A stretch of DNA of 64,000 bases from Mycolicibacterium diernhoferi (GTDB taxonomy: Bacteria > Actinomycetota > Actinomycetes > Mycobacteriales > Mycobacteriaceae): the NCBI RefSeq assembly GCF_019456655.1, contig NZ_CP080332.1, positions 62,001-126,000 on the forward strand, in the 5' to 3' direction. Below the pieces are notes generated by a model. It was not told where the DNA came from and made no database searches. It was given only the letters and a program-made list of their open reading frames with translations. The position numbers and the translations under genes were made by a program. Numbering within the stretch: the stretch's first letter is position 1; each line of letters starts with the position of its first letter. Positions 15,776 through 23,427 of the stretch are shown piece after piece.

Positions 15776-17234
15776 GCCGGCTGCTGGTCTTGCTCGGTGG
15801 TGCGGTCCGGCCGGCACCTCGAACCAGGATGATCGCAGGCACCGCGGCGAGGACGAACAGCCCGCCCGCCAATGCGACGTAGAGGTGCACGCCGGTCGCC
15901 GAGCTGACCGGAGCGCCACCGATGACGGCTCCCGGAATCTGAGTCGCCCTGAGCAACACCGCACCTGTGACGGTGAAGGTGGCCGAACCCAGGGCGACGA
16001 AGACCGACACCAAACCCGCTGTCGTGCCCTGCCGCTCGGGCACAGCCAGGCCGGCCGCGAGGTTGTACCCCGAGGCGCCGATCGCACCGGCCGCCAGGCC
16101 GAGCATGCCTCCGCAGGCGACGGCCAGCGGCAGCACCGACACGCCGGGCAGCATCGCGAAGGCCGCGACCGTCCCGACGGCGATGCCACCGAGAAGCGTC
16201 TTTGCCGGACCGATCCTGCCGGCCAGCCACCCGGAGCCGATGCCGCCCGCGGCGATGCCGAGGTTCGCGGTGGCGAACAGGGTCGCGATCGCCTCCCGGC
16301 TCCCCAGTCCGTAGCCGGCCCCCAGTTCGGGGGGCACATGGGCGATCAACCCCACCAGAGCCAGTAGGCTCCGGAACGAACCCGCCGCCAGGACCAGTGC
16401 CAGCAGTGTGAGCAGGATGGGACGGGTGATCGCGCCGATGTCGATGATGGGTTCGTCGATTCGCAGCGTGCGAAATGCCCAGCAGCTCAACGCGAGCATT
16501 CCGCCGCCGAGTAACAGAGCCATGCTCGGGGACAACCATCCAAGCTCGCCGCCGAGACTGATGTAGGCCAGTACTCCGCCCATGCCTGCACCGAGCAGGA
16601 GTGCCCCGCCCACGTCGATTCGACCGGCGCTGCGGATCGACGATTCCGGGATGGCCAGGCGGACACCGAGCGCGGCCGCCGCGGCCAGCACTGCCGCCGC
16701 GGCGAATACACCGCGATGGCCGAAGTGCTCGATCACCGGCATCATCAGAAATGGCTCGATGATCCCGACGACCGACGAACTGGACGTGACGAGCCCGACC
16801 ACGGCCATCGCGACCTGCGGCGTGCAGATCTGGAGGACGAGTGCCACGCTGAGAAAGACCGCGGCGAAGGCGGCGCCTTGAAAGAAGCGCCCCAGCAGAA
16901 AGATCCAGAATGCGGGAGCAGCGAGGCAGAGTAACGAGCCCGCGCAGGCCAGCAGCAACGTGCTGATCAGGACCCGGCGTTTGCCGTAGACATCGGCACT
17001 CTTGGCGAGCAGCGGTGACCAAATGGCACCGGCGAGCATCGCGCTGCCGTTCAACCAGGCGGCATTATCGGTGTCGAAGTGGTCCAGCAATCGGGGGATG
17101 ACCGTCATCGGCGAGCCGATGACGACATCGGCCAGCACATTCGCGAGTGTGAGAACCGCCGCCCAGAGAACGAGTCGCTTGCTCCACCGGTGCTGTCGAA
17201 CCTCTCCGGGGGACGCATTCGGCGGCGGAGTCAT
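15765..17234 (-). CDS. MFS drug/metabolite exporter
   Basis: A 489-residue major facilitator protein with about 14 hydrophobic segments. Motif A in the loop after the second helix reads LLAKSADVYGKRRVL, and RFFQGAAFAAVF follows as in motif B-like helices; the size fits DHA2-type exporters. ATG 17234 is chosen; its ATGA overlaps the stop of the FAD-monooxygenase remnant, so the two were once a coupled operon. The longer frame to 17510 is the antisense/remnant region. The set TetR, FAD monooxygenase, MFS is a common drug-resistance module; here the enzyme is broken and the pump is intact. Confidence 0.87.
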   Translation of the reverse strand: MTPPPNASPGEVRQHRWSKRLVLWAAVLTLANVLADVVIGSPMTVIPRLLDHFDTDNAAWLNGSAMLAGAIWSPLLAKSADVYGKRRVLISTLLLACAGSLLCLAAPAFWIFLLGRFFQGAAFAAVFLSVALVLQICTPQVAMAVVGLVTSSSSVVGIIEPFLMMPVIEHFGHRGVFAAAAVLAAAAALGVRLAIPESSIRSAGRIDVGGALLLGAGMGGVLAYISLGGELGWLSPSMALLLGGGMLALSCWAFRTLRIDEPIIDIGAITRPILLTLLALVLAAGSFRSLLALVGLIAHVPPELGAGYGLGSREAIATLFATANLGIAAGGIGSGWLAGRIGPAKTLLGGIAVGTVAAFAMLPGVSVLPLAVACGGMLGLAAGAIGASGYNLAAGLAVPERQGTTAGLVSVFVALGSATFTVTGAVLLRATQIPGAVIGGAPVSSATGVHLYVALAGGLFVLAAVPAIILVRGAGRTAPPSKTSSRLTA

Positions 17235-17645
17235 CGCGGATTGTCCGTTCCCGGGGATCGCCCGCCACGGTGCAGATCCGGGTCCGATAGCGACAGATCC
17301 TGTGCGGCGGTGCGGAGTCGGGTTTGCAGAAGTCGGAGGAGGCCGAGCCGTTGCAGCAGCGGCACCGCGCAGAGCTTGATGTTCCGGCACAGGAGTCGGG
17401 TGCTGGTGCGCACCAGCACGGTGCCATCGGTACGGAACGCAAGGTCCTGGTTCTTCTTCACGTAGGTGCGCATCCGACTGCCGTGCCGCGGACATCGACG
17501 GGATAGCCACTCGTGCGGAGTCGGCCGGCGCGTTCGACGATCGTGACGTTCCAGCCGGCTTCGGACAGCCAGTAACCGAGTACCGGTCCGGCGATGCTCG
17601 CTCCGGAGATGAGTGCGCTGCGACCAGCGATGGGAACCTCCAAAT
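17231..17645 (-). pseudogene. FAD-dependent monooxygenase remnant with internal deletion
   Basis: The first part reads IAGRSALISGASIAGPVLGY and VTIVERAGRLRTSGYPVDVRG, the FAD-binding GxGxxG and ERA motifs of TetX/PHBH-like monooxygenases. After GTAVG the frame is broken; in the next frame MRTYVKKNQDLAF to RTAAQDLSLSDPDLH is the matching C-terminal tail. Some 300 central codons are missing. A strong GGAGG sits five bases before an ATC codon where the start would be expected, so the start may also be lost. The C-terminal stop overlaps the MFS start (ATGA). It is divergent from a TetR gene across an imperfect palindrome. Confidence 0.72.
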
Positions 17646-17729
17646 GCTTTTGGCTGCAACCGATCACGCCCGTGCACGGCCAGGTGGGGAGTGTGCGTGC
17701 GGGCTGAACCCCGGCCGTTAGATACACGA

Positions 17730-17747
17730 GTGTTGCTTAAACGACAC
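17730..17747. promoter_or_regulatory. Candidate TetR operator between monooxygenase remnant and TetR gene
   Basis: GTGTTGCTTAAACGACAC is an 18-base imperfect palindrome centred on TTAA (14 of 18 positions symmetric). It lies 28 bases before the TetR start at 17775 and about 85 bases before the remnant of the divergent monooxygenase, the standard place for autoregulation. Confidence 0.55.
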
Positions 17748-17774
17748 GCTAGCGCGGTGGGATAAGCTACGCAA

Positions 17775-18416
17775 GTGTCTTCTAATCGCGCGACCCCGCG
17801 GCGCCGTCGGGGGGCAGCACTGGAGTCGGCGATTCTGGATGCCGGCTGGGATCAGCTCATCGAGGCCGGCTACGGAGGATTCACCATCGACGCGGTCGCA
17901 GCGCGGTCGGCAACCGCCCGTTCGGTGCTGTATCGGCGCTGGCCGACACGTACGGCACTGCTCGAGGCGGTCATCCGGCATCGGGGCGCGATCGATGCGA
18001 TCGAGGTCCCCGATACCGGGTCCTTGCGTGGTGACGTACTCACGGTGCTGACCGACTTCAACGATCGACGTGCCGGGATCATCGGGGGATTCGCGGCCCT
18101 GTTCGGTGCGTACTTCGATGAAACGGGCGGGTCTCCGCAGCAGCTACGCGCGCTGTTCATGAGCGACGGGCCCAAGGCGATGGAGACGATCGTCGAGCGC
18201 GCCGTCCGTCGCGGGGATTTGCCGGCCATGCCTCCGGCGCGCATCGTCGCGCTGCCGGCGGACCTGCTGAGGCATGAGTTGTTCATGACCATGGCGGCAG
18301 TGTCCCGGGAAACGATCGAAGAGATCGTCGACGACGTGTTCCTGCCGTTGGTGACCCGCCAGGTCGGTGAGGCCGAGACGGGTTCGTCCGGCAACCAGTC
18401 TCGGGCGGCAACGTGA
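17775..18416 (+). CDS. TetR-family regulator
   Basis: A 213-residue regulator starting at GTG 17775. The N-terminal HTH (about residues 15-62) has FTIDAVAARSATARSVLYRR followed by WPTRTALLEAVI. The C-terminal domain (VPDTGSLRGDVLTVLTDFNDRR) is of the TetR_C_16/AcrR-like type often found with multidrug pumps. It probably controlled the divergent monooxygenase-MFS operon through the palindrome at 17730. Since the monooxygenase is broken, the pump may be its only remaining target. Confidence 0.87.
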   Translation: MSSNRATPRRRRGAALESAILDAGWDQLIEAGYGGFTIDAVAARSATARSVLYRRWPTRTALLEAVIRHRGAIDAIEVPDTGSLRGDVLTVLTDFNDRRAGIIGGFAALFGAYFDETGGSPQQLRALFMSDGPKAMETIVERAVRRGDLPAMPPARIVALPADLLRHELFMTMAAVSRETIEEIVDDVFLPLVTRQVGEAETGSSGNQSRAAT

Positions 18417-18730
18417 GGCCGACGGTGCGACCTCAAAGATACTGGCGTGCAGATCGTTACCCGCGGCTCCACCGAGTCGTTCCTCCCCCGGCCGGTTGAT
18501 CGCTTGGAGCGCGCCCGTCGGCCGAGACGAGTCACCGCCGTCGGTGGAGCTACTCGACGTGTGCTGTCTCGAACTCGTCACGCGAACCCCGCGCAAGCGG
18601 ATGCGGCGCCAGAGGCGCTGCATTACCCTCTATTACCGAGGCACGTTCCACCGGGACTGGTGCAGAAGGCTTCCTCGGTGCCCGCGCGCAACGCAGTCTC
18701 GCCACATTGGTGACAAGCAGAGGACCGAAC
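18417..18730. other. Gene-free stretch before the second lipoprotein
   Basis: These 314 bases hold no reading frame with convincing codon use in either direction. The promoter of the lipoprotein gene should lie in the last 120 bases, but no clear -35/-10 pair is seen. Only the last few bases (GGACCGAAC) match the corresponding place before lipoprotein 1. Confidence 0.45.
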
Positions 18731-18979
18731 ATGGCATCAAATCGCTTGGCTCGTCGTCGGCTTCAAGCTGCGGTTGGCGGTGCCGCCGTGATCGCGATGA
18801 TCGGTTTCACCGCGGCGTGCACCAGTGAGAGCGACAAGCCCGAAGAGTCGCCGACCACCACGACCACCACGACAGAGCCCACGGTGTCCCCGACCGAGAA
18901 ATCGCTCAATCCCACCGGCGGTGTTTTCACTCCGCCGGTTACGGCGCCGCAGCAGACAGTCGAAGGGCCCAACGACTGA
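18731..18979 (+). CDS. Small Thr-rich lipoprotein (paralogue 2)
   Basis: An 82-residue lipoprotein starting at ATG 18731 (the earlier start at 18707 lacks a ribosome site). MASNRLARRRLQAAVGGAAV, MIGFTAAC, a TTTTTTTEP run and FTPPVTAPQQTV match paralogue 1 at 6419 almost segment by segment. Cys29 in the lipobox should carry the lipid anchor. The linker between anchor and tail differs in length of the Thr run. The two copies are 12.3 kb apart with unrelated neighbours, so they look like an old duplication. Function unknown. Confidence 0.82.
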   Translation: MASNRLARRRLQAAVGGAAVIAMIGFTAACTSESDKPEESPTTTTTTTEPTVSPTEKSLNPTGGVFTPPVTAPQQTVEGPND

Positions 18980-19048
18980 TCAACTCAAGAGGGCGGAGCG
19001 CCTCTCGGACCGCGAAAATCATTGCGGTGCCGTACAACCGGATGCGTA

Positions 19049-19966
19049 TCACCGCACTGCTTCGCTGAGCGGGAACGTCACGCCGGTGAGCTCCTCGGAG
19101 ACCGCCCACAGGCGCTGTTGAACCGCCTGGTCGTGCGAGTCGGGGCTGGAGGTGACCAGTTTCGGGTAGCCCCGTATCTCACCGAGCCCGTCCGGCCCCC
19201 AGTACTGCCCACCGAGGGCGGCCGGGTCGGTCGCGGCGCGGACGGTGGGCAGGGCACCCATGCCGGCGTCCTGGGTGACCAGGGGTGCGATCCGGGTCAA
19301 GAGCACGCGGAGCGCGGTGGGCGTGTTCCGTAGGAGTTCGGTGTTGGACATGCCGGGATGGGCGGCGACCGCGACAGTCGTCCCATGTGGTGCCAGTCGG
19401 CGCTGCAGTTCATAGGTGAACAGCAGGTTGGCAAGCTTGGACTGGCCGTAGGCGCCGGCGCGACTGTAGGACCGTTCCCACTGCAGATCGTCGAAGTGGA
19501 CGGCGGCCCGGATGCGGTGGCCGGTGCTGCTGACCGTCACGACCCGGGATCCGGGAACGGGCAGGAGCCGGTCCAGGAGCAGACCGGTCAAGGCGAAGTG
19601 GCCGAGGTGGTTGGTGCCGAACTGCAACTCGAACCCGTCGGCGGTGGTCTGTCGCGGGGTGTACATCACGCCCGCGTTGTTGATCAGTAGATCGATACGG
19701 GGGTGGGCGGCGCGCAGATCGTCGGCTGCCGACCGGATCGAGTCCAGGGAGGTCAGGTCCAGGGTCTGGACGGTGACGTCGCCGGTGATGGCGGCGGCCG
19801 CCTGGCGGCCCTTCTCGATGTCGCGGACCGCCAGGACGACCGTCGCCCCGTGTTCGGCGAGCATCCGCGCGGTCTCGAATCCCAGCCCGGTGTTGGCCCC
19901 GGTGACGATCGCGACCCGGCCGTGCTGATCGGGAATGTCCCGCTCGGTCCAGTTGGTGCTGCTCAT
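19049..19966 (-). CDS. SDR, retinol-dehydrogenase-like
   Basis: A 305-residue SDR of the longer, retinol/protochlorophyllide-reductase-like type. It has TGANTGLGFETARMLAEHGA (about residues 22-41), an Arg after beta-2 (AVRDIEKG) that favours NADP(H), LLINNAGVMYTP, the serine in TVSSTGH and the catalytic YGQSKLAN. It is divergent from TetR 20066; the gap holds three operator-like repeats. Such pairs usually detoxify or modify lipophilic alcohols or ketones. Substrate unknown. Confidence 0.88.
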   Translation of the reverse strand: MSSTNWTERDIPDQHGRVAIVTGANTGLGFETARMLAEHGATVVLAVRDIEKGRQAAAAITGDVTVQTLDLTSLDSIRSAADDLRAAHPRIDLLINNAGVMYTPRQTTADGFELQFGTNHLGHFALTGLLLDRLLPVPGSRVVTVSSTGHRIRAAVHFDDLQWERSYSRAGAYGQSKLANLLFTYELQRRLAPHGTTVAVAAHPGMSNTELLRNTPTALRVLLTRIAPLVTQDAGMGALPTVRAATDPAALGGQYWGPDGLGEIRGYPKLVTSSPDSHDQAVQQRLWAVSEELTGVTFPLSEAVR

Positions 19967-19979
19967 GCTGACTCCTTAT

Positions 19980-20046
19980 AGAACCGTCGGTCTGTTATGG
20001 GATGACCGTAAGAGACTGCCGGTCTCTTGTCAAGGGACCGGTGGTC
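19980..20046. promoter_or_regulatory. Three related operator-like repeats between SDR and TetR
   Basis: AGAACCGTCGGTCTGT (19980-19995), AAGAGACTGCCGGTCTCTT (20010-20028, perfect 7-base arms around TGCCG) and GACCGGTGGTC (20036-20046) share a GAC/ACC-N-GGTCT core. They cover the divergent promoters of the SDR (starts 19966) and TetR (starts 20066) genes. They are the likely binding sites of that TetR protein. Confidence 0.6.
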
Positions 20047-20065
20047 TGCAAGTTAGGGTGAGCGC

Positions 20066-20731
20066 GTGACTTTCCAGCGGGCGCGCAGCGAGGAGCAGCG
20101 TGAAATCCGCCGCCGGGCGATCCTCGATACCGCGGCGGCAATGCTCGGCGAGATGTCCGTGGCGGAGTTGAGTCTCAACGAACTCAGCCGACGGGTGGGC
20201 CTGGCCAAGTCGAACGTCCTGCGGTACTTCGAGTCGCGCGAAGCCGTGCTGCTCGAACTGTTGGACGACTTCCTGGGAACCTGGCTCGCCGACCTGGCCG
20301 ACGGCCTGGCCGCGGGCGTCGAGCCGCAAGCGTCGCCGGAAGTGCGGGCGGGTCAACTGGCCGAGGTTCTCAGCCGGTCGCTTGCGGAGCGGATGGTGCT
20401 CTGCGACCTCTTCGGCGCCCAAGGTGGCGTCCTCGAGCACAATGTCTCGGTCGAAGTGGTCAAGCGGCACAAGCGATCCTCCCTGGCGAGGCTCACAGAG
20501 ATGACCGATCTCATTCGCGGTCACCTGCCGGAAATCGGCGACGGCGCGCAGCTGTTCTGCCTGATGAGCCTGGTCTCGGCGGGTGCCCTGTCCGCGTACG
20601 TTCCGCCGCCACCCAGCCTCCTTGCCGCCTACGCGGAGGAGCCGGCCCTCTGCGTGCACCCCCTGGACCTGCGCGATGCCCTACGGGACTCCTTCACGGC
20701 GATGCTCGTGGGCGTCCTCCCGCGCGGATAG
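20066..20731 (+). CDS. TetR-family regulator of the divergent SDR
   Basis: A 221-residue regulator starting at GTG 20066. The HTH (about residues 12-58) has LSLNELSRRVGLAKSNVLRY and FESREAVLLELL. The C-terminal part (LADGLAAGVEPQASPEVRAG) matches the TetR_C class of YcdC/Mycobacterium regulators of small oxidoreductases. Three operator repeats lie just upstream. It is likely to repress both itself and the SDR gene at 19966. Confidence 0.87.
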   Translation: MTFQRARSEEQREIRRRAILDTAAAMLGEMSVAELSLNELSRRVGLAKSNVLRYFESREAVLLELLDDFLGTWLADLADGLAAGVEPQASPEVRAGQLAEVLSRSLAERMVLCDLFGAQGGVLEHNVSVEVVKRHKRSSLARLTEMTDLIRGHLPEIGDGAQLFCLMSLVSAGALSAYVPPPPSLLAAYAEEPALCVHPLDLRDALRDSFTAMLVGVLPRG

Positions 20732-20802
20732 GGCGACACCGTGCCCGAGAATGCGATATGCCGGCGTCCAGCCATATACGAATTGCAGGTAGCGGACCAC
20801 CG

Positions 20803-21291
20803 ATGACCAGTTCTGATGGCTACCCACTGACACCGGCGCAGCAGCGCGCGTGGATGACCTACATGCGCGTGTATCACCGGCTTGAGTACGAGATGAACCA
20901 TCACCTGCGCGCGGAGTGCGGTGTCTCCCTCGACGACTACACGGTGCTCAGCACGCTGTCGCGGGCCCCGGGGCGCCGCCTGCAGGTGACGGCCTTGGCG
21001 ACGACGATCGGGTGGGAGCGAAGCAGGCTGTCGCATCACCTCACGCGGATGACACGCCGTGGCCTCGTCGAACGCACCGCGTGTGAGACCGACCGCCGCG
21101 GAACGGTTGTCATCCTCACCGCCGAGGGGTGGCAGGTGCTCTCCGGTGCCGCCCCGGTGCACGCCGAGTGGGTACGGCAGGCGTTCTTCTCCGATCTGGA
21201 TCCCGGACAAGAAGAGGCCCTCGCCGACATCCTCGGCACGGTCCATGAGGGACTGCTGCGGGAGGGCACCCTGCCGCGCCCGGACCTCTAA
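20803..21291 (+). CDS. MarR-family regulator
   Basis: A 162-residue winged-helix regulator. The dimerisation helices flank LSRAPGRRLQVTALATTIGW, the recognition helix ERSRLSHHLTRMTRRGL, and the wing RTACETDRRGTVVILTAEG with the conserved Asp-Arg-Arg. ATG 20803 is chosen over the frame opening 45 bases earlier because a GCGGA-type ribosome site lies before it. Its stop overlaps by four bases the end of the convergent SDR gene. It may regulate that SDR or respond to phenolic compounds, which is common in the family; neither is proved here. Confidence 0.86.
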   Translation: MTSSDGYPLTPAQQRAWMTYMRVYHRLEYEMNHHLRAECGVSLDDYTVLSTLSRAPGRRLQVTALATTIGWERSRLSHHLTRMTRRGLVERTACETDRRGTVVILTAEGWQVLSGAAPVHAEWVRQAFFSDLDPGQEEALADILGTVHEGLLREGTLPRPDL

Positions 21292-22034
21292 ACCTGGTTG
21301 ATCCCACCGTCGACGACGATTTCGGACCCGGTCATGAAGCTGCTCGCATCGGACGCGAGGAACACCACGGCCGCGGCCAATTCGTCGGCATCACCGATGC
21401 GTTGCATCGGATTCGACGCCAAACTGTCAAATATGGCCTGGCGCTTGGCAACATCGGGTTCCAGGTCGGTGAGGCCGGGCGTCAGGATGGGACCGGGAAT
21501 GATGGTGTTGACCCGGATCTTGCGGTCGGCCAACTCGGTGGCCCAGGTGCGTCCGAGGGAGCGGATGGCGGCCTTGCTGGCCGCATAGGCGCCGAACGCC
21601 GGCAAGCCTCGGGTCGCCGCGGTCGAGCCGGCCAACACGATCGAGGCGCCGGGATTGAGCAGCGGCAGCGATTTCTGCACGGTGAACACCGTCCCGCCGA
21701 CGTTGCGGTTGAACGTGTCCAGCAGATGTTCGGGTGTCTCCTCCGCCAGGGTCACGTACTCGCCGCTGCCCGCGTTGGCGAAGACCACGTCGAGGCCGGC
21801 CCCCGAGGCGCGGATGACATCCATCAAACGGTCCAGATCCTCCAGACGCGTCACGTCGCCTGCGACACCCACCACGCCCGCACCGAGAGAGGCCGCGGCG
21901 TCCTCGACGCGCTGCTGGGTGCGGCCGGTGATGAACACTGTGGCGCCGGCCTCGGCGAACGCGCGGGCCGTGGCATAGCCGATGCCGGACGTGCCGCCGG
22001 TGACCAGTGCTGTCTTTCCTTTGAGATCAGGCAT
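21288..22034 (-). CDS. Short-chain dehydrogenase/reductase
   Basis: A 248-residue classical SDR starting at ATG 22034 with AGGAG upstream. It has TGGTSGIGYATARAFAEAGA, a basic residue after beta-2 (ITGRTQQR) that suggests NADP(H), the DVVFANAGSG segment, the serine in VLAGSTAATRG, the YAASKAAI catalytic pair and the C-terminal EIVVDGGINQV. This ending is the kind of C-terminus preserved in the SDR remnant at 12623. It is convergent with the MarR gene. Substrate unknown. Confidence 0.88.
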   Translation of the reverse strand: MPDLKGKTALVTGGTSGIGYATARAFAEAGATVFITGRTQQRVEDAAASLGAGVVGVAGDVTRLEDLDRLMDVIRASGAGLDVVFANAGSGEYVTLAEETPEHLLDTFNRNVGGTVFTVQKSLPLLNPGASIVLAGSTAATRGLPAFGAYAASKAAIRSLGRTWATELADRKIRVNTIIPGPILTPGLTDLEPDVAKRQAIFDSLASNPMQRIGDADELAAAVVFLASDASSFMTGSEIVVDGGINQV

Positions 22035-22140
22035 CTCATTCTCCTGTTGTCGGGGACCGCCTGTGGCGCTCCACACCCGACAACTGCGTGATATGTCACC
22101 TTATTCCGGAATGTCGCCCAGGCGGCAATCGACGGAGCGA

Positions 22141-23019
22141 CTAGCCAGGGTGGCCGCTGCTCAGTGCTTGCAGGACGAAGTCGTAGTGGGCGACGAGGAA
22201 AGGTTCGTCCACCTGCCGACCATCGGGGCCCGGACCCGCCGGATGCTCGATGAAGCTGACGACGAGTTCATCCTTGACGCCGAAGACGACGTCGGTGTCG
22301 AGGTGGTCGGAGCCGTGGCGAAACAGATGAGTGATCAGCTTGTGGTAGCCGGGTTCCTCGAACATGAAGTGGATATGGGCGGGCCGGTATTCACTGATGT
22401 CGGTGGCGCTGACCAGTTTTCCGACGGGACCGTCCATGGGGATGGTGTAACCGATTGGGGCGATGGTGCGCACGCAGTAGGTGCCGTCGGAGCGGGTGGA
22501 GTACTTGGCCCGTAGGCGGGCTTCGTCGACCTCGGTGTACTGGGCTTCATAGGTCCCGGTGGCGTCGGCCTGCCAGACGTCGAGGGTCGCATCGGCGATC
22601 GGGGTGCCCGCGGTGTCGGTGATGGTGCCGGTGATGAACAGCGGTGTTCCTTCGACGCCGTCGGACATGTCGAATCCGAACGACGCCGGCGGCGAGCCGT
22701 CGATGTGAAACGGGCCCAGAACAGTCGCCGGGGTGGCCGGCGCGGGGAGTCGGTTGTTCATCTGAACGACCAGCGTGCTCAAACCCACCACGTCGGAAGC
22801 CAGGATGAATTCCCGGCGGTTGTCGGTGCTGATCTTGCCGACCTCGGTGAGCCAGTCAATGGCGGCCATCCACTCCTCGGAGGTGAGGTTGACCTCGCGG
22901 GCGTAGTCGTGGATGTGTCGGACGAGGGCAGCCATGATCTCGGCCGTGCGTGGCGAGTGCGCAGACGCCCACTGTGCGACGGCCAAATCGGTGATGTTGT
23001 CCTCGGTGACGAAAGCCAT
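22141..23019 (-). CDS. Intradiol ring-cleavage dioxygenase (catechol/hydroxyquinol 1,2-type)
   Basis: A 292-residue non-haem Fe(III) dioxygenase. The N-terminal helical dimerisation domain is followed by the beta-sandwich catalytic domain starting at VLGPFHIDGSPP. Likely iron ligands are the tyrosines in GTYEAQY and SEYRPAHIHFM and the two histidines of the latter motif. The length fits catechol or hydroxyquinol 1,2-dioxygenases, which open aromatic diols to cis,cis-muconate-type acids. AAGGAG lies 5 bases before ATG 23019; ATG 23022 is also possible. A P450 remnant lies directly upstream, hinting that an aromatic hydroxylation step once preceded it. Confidence 0.88.
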   Translation of the reverse strand: MAFVTEDNITDLAVAQWASAHSPRTAEIMAALVRHIHDYAREVNLTSEEWMAAIDWLTEVGKISTDNRREFILASDVVGLSTLVVQMNNRLPAPATPATVLGPFHIDGSPPASFGFDMSDGVEGTPLFITGTITDTAGTPIADATLDVWQADATGTYEAQYTEVDEARLRAKYSTRSDGTYCVRTIAPIGYTIPMDGPVGKLVSATDISEYRPAHIHFMFEEPGYHKLITHLFRHGSDHLDTDVVFGVKDELVVSFIEHPAGPGPDGRQVDEPFLVAHYDFVLQALSSGHPG

Positions 23020-23037
23020 CATGACTCCTTCGGGTGT

Positions 23038-23238
23038 TCATGGTCGTGATGAGCGGGCGGTTCGACACGGGCGGTGCGTCTTCAACCGGGGATCGTCGAT
23101 CAACCGCCGGGCCCGCACTCGGTGCACCGCGCCGTGGCGGCGAAGTTCGGCATACACCGCGTGTGGGTGTTGAAGGTACGAACCATCCAGCGTCAGCGCT
23201 GTTGTCACGCATTGATCGTCGAACAGCTGCACGCTCAT
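23038..23238 (-). pseudogene. Cytochrome P450 N-terminal remnant
   Basis: The 66-codon frame reads DGSYLQHPHAVYAELRRHGA then VHRVR, typical of the P450 N-terminal region, and jumps directly to ARRLIDDPRLKTH, which in intact P450s follows some 15-20 residues later. The frame then ends after a short Arg/Ser-rich tail. The I-helix, ExxR and haem-cysteine regions are absent. It lies 15-18 bases before the intradiol dioxygenase start, in the same direction, so it is probably the degenerate first gene of that operon. Confidence 0.65.
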
Positions 23239-23427
23239 GACGCCATCCTGGGGTGGCTGGAACCCCGGGCCCAGGCCGGAGTTTTCCTAGTGCCAGGAGG
23301 GCCACCTATCGCCGCGGAGCATTCAGCACGGCCACCGTCGCAAATGAACGCACGTGGGATGCGATGTAGGCGAAGGCTCCAGACCGTCGCACTCCTCACG
23401 GTGTCGGCGCTGACCGGGTGACCGGGT

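Noticed and set aside
18988..19006. Hairpin after lipoprotein 2
   Set aside because: The stem is short and interrupted, with no T-run; not strong enough for a terminator call.
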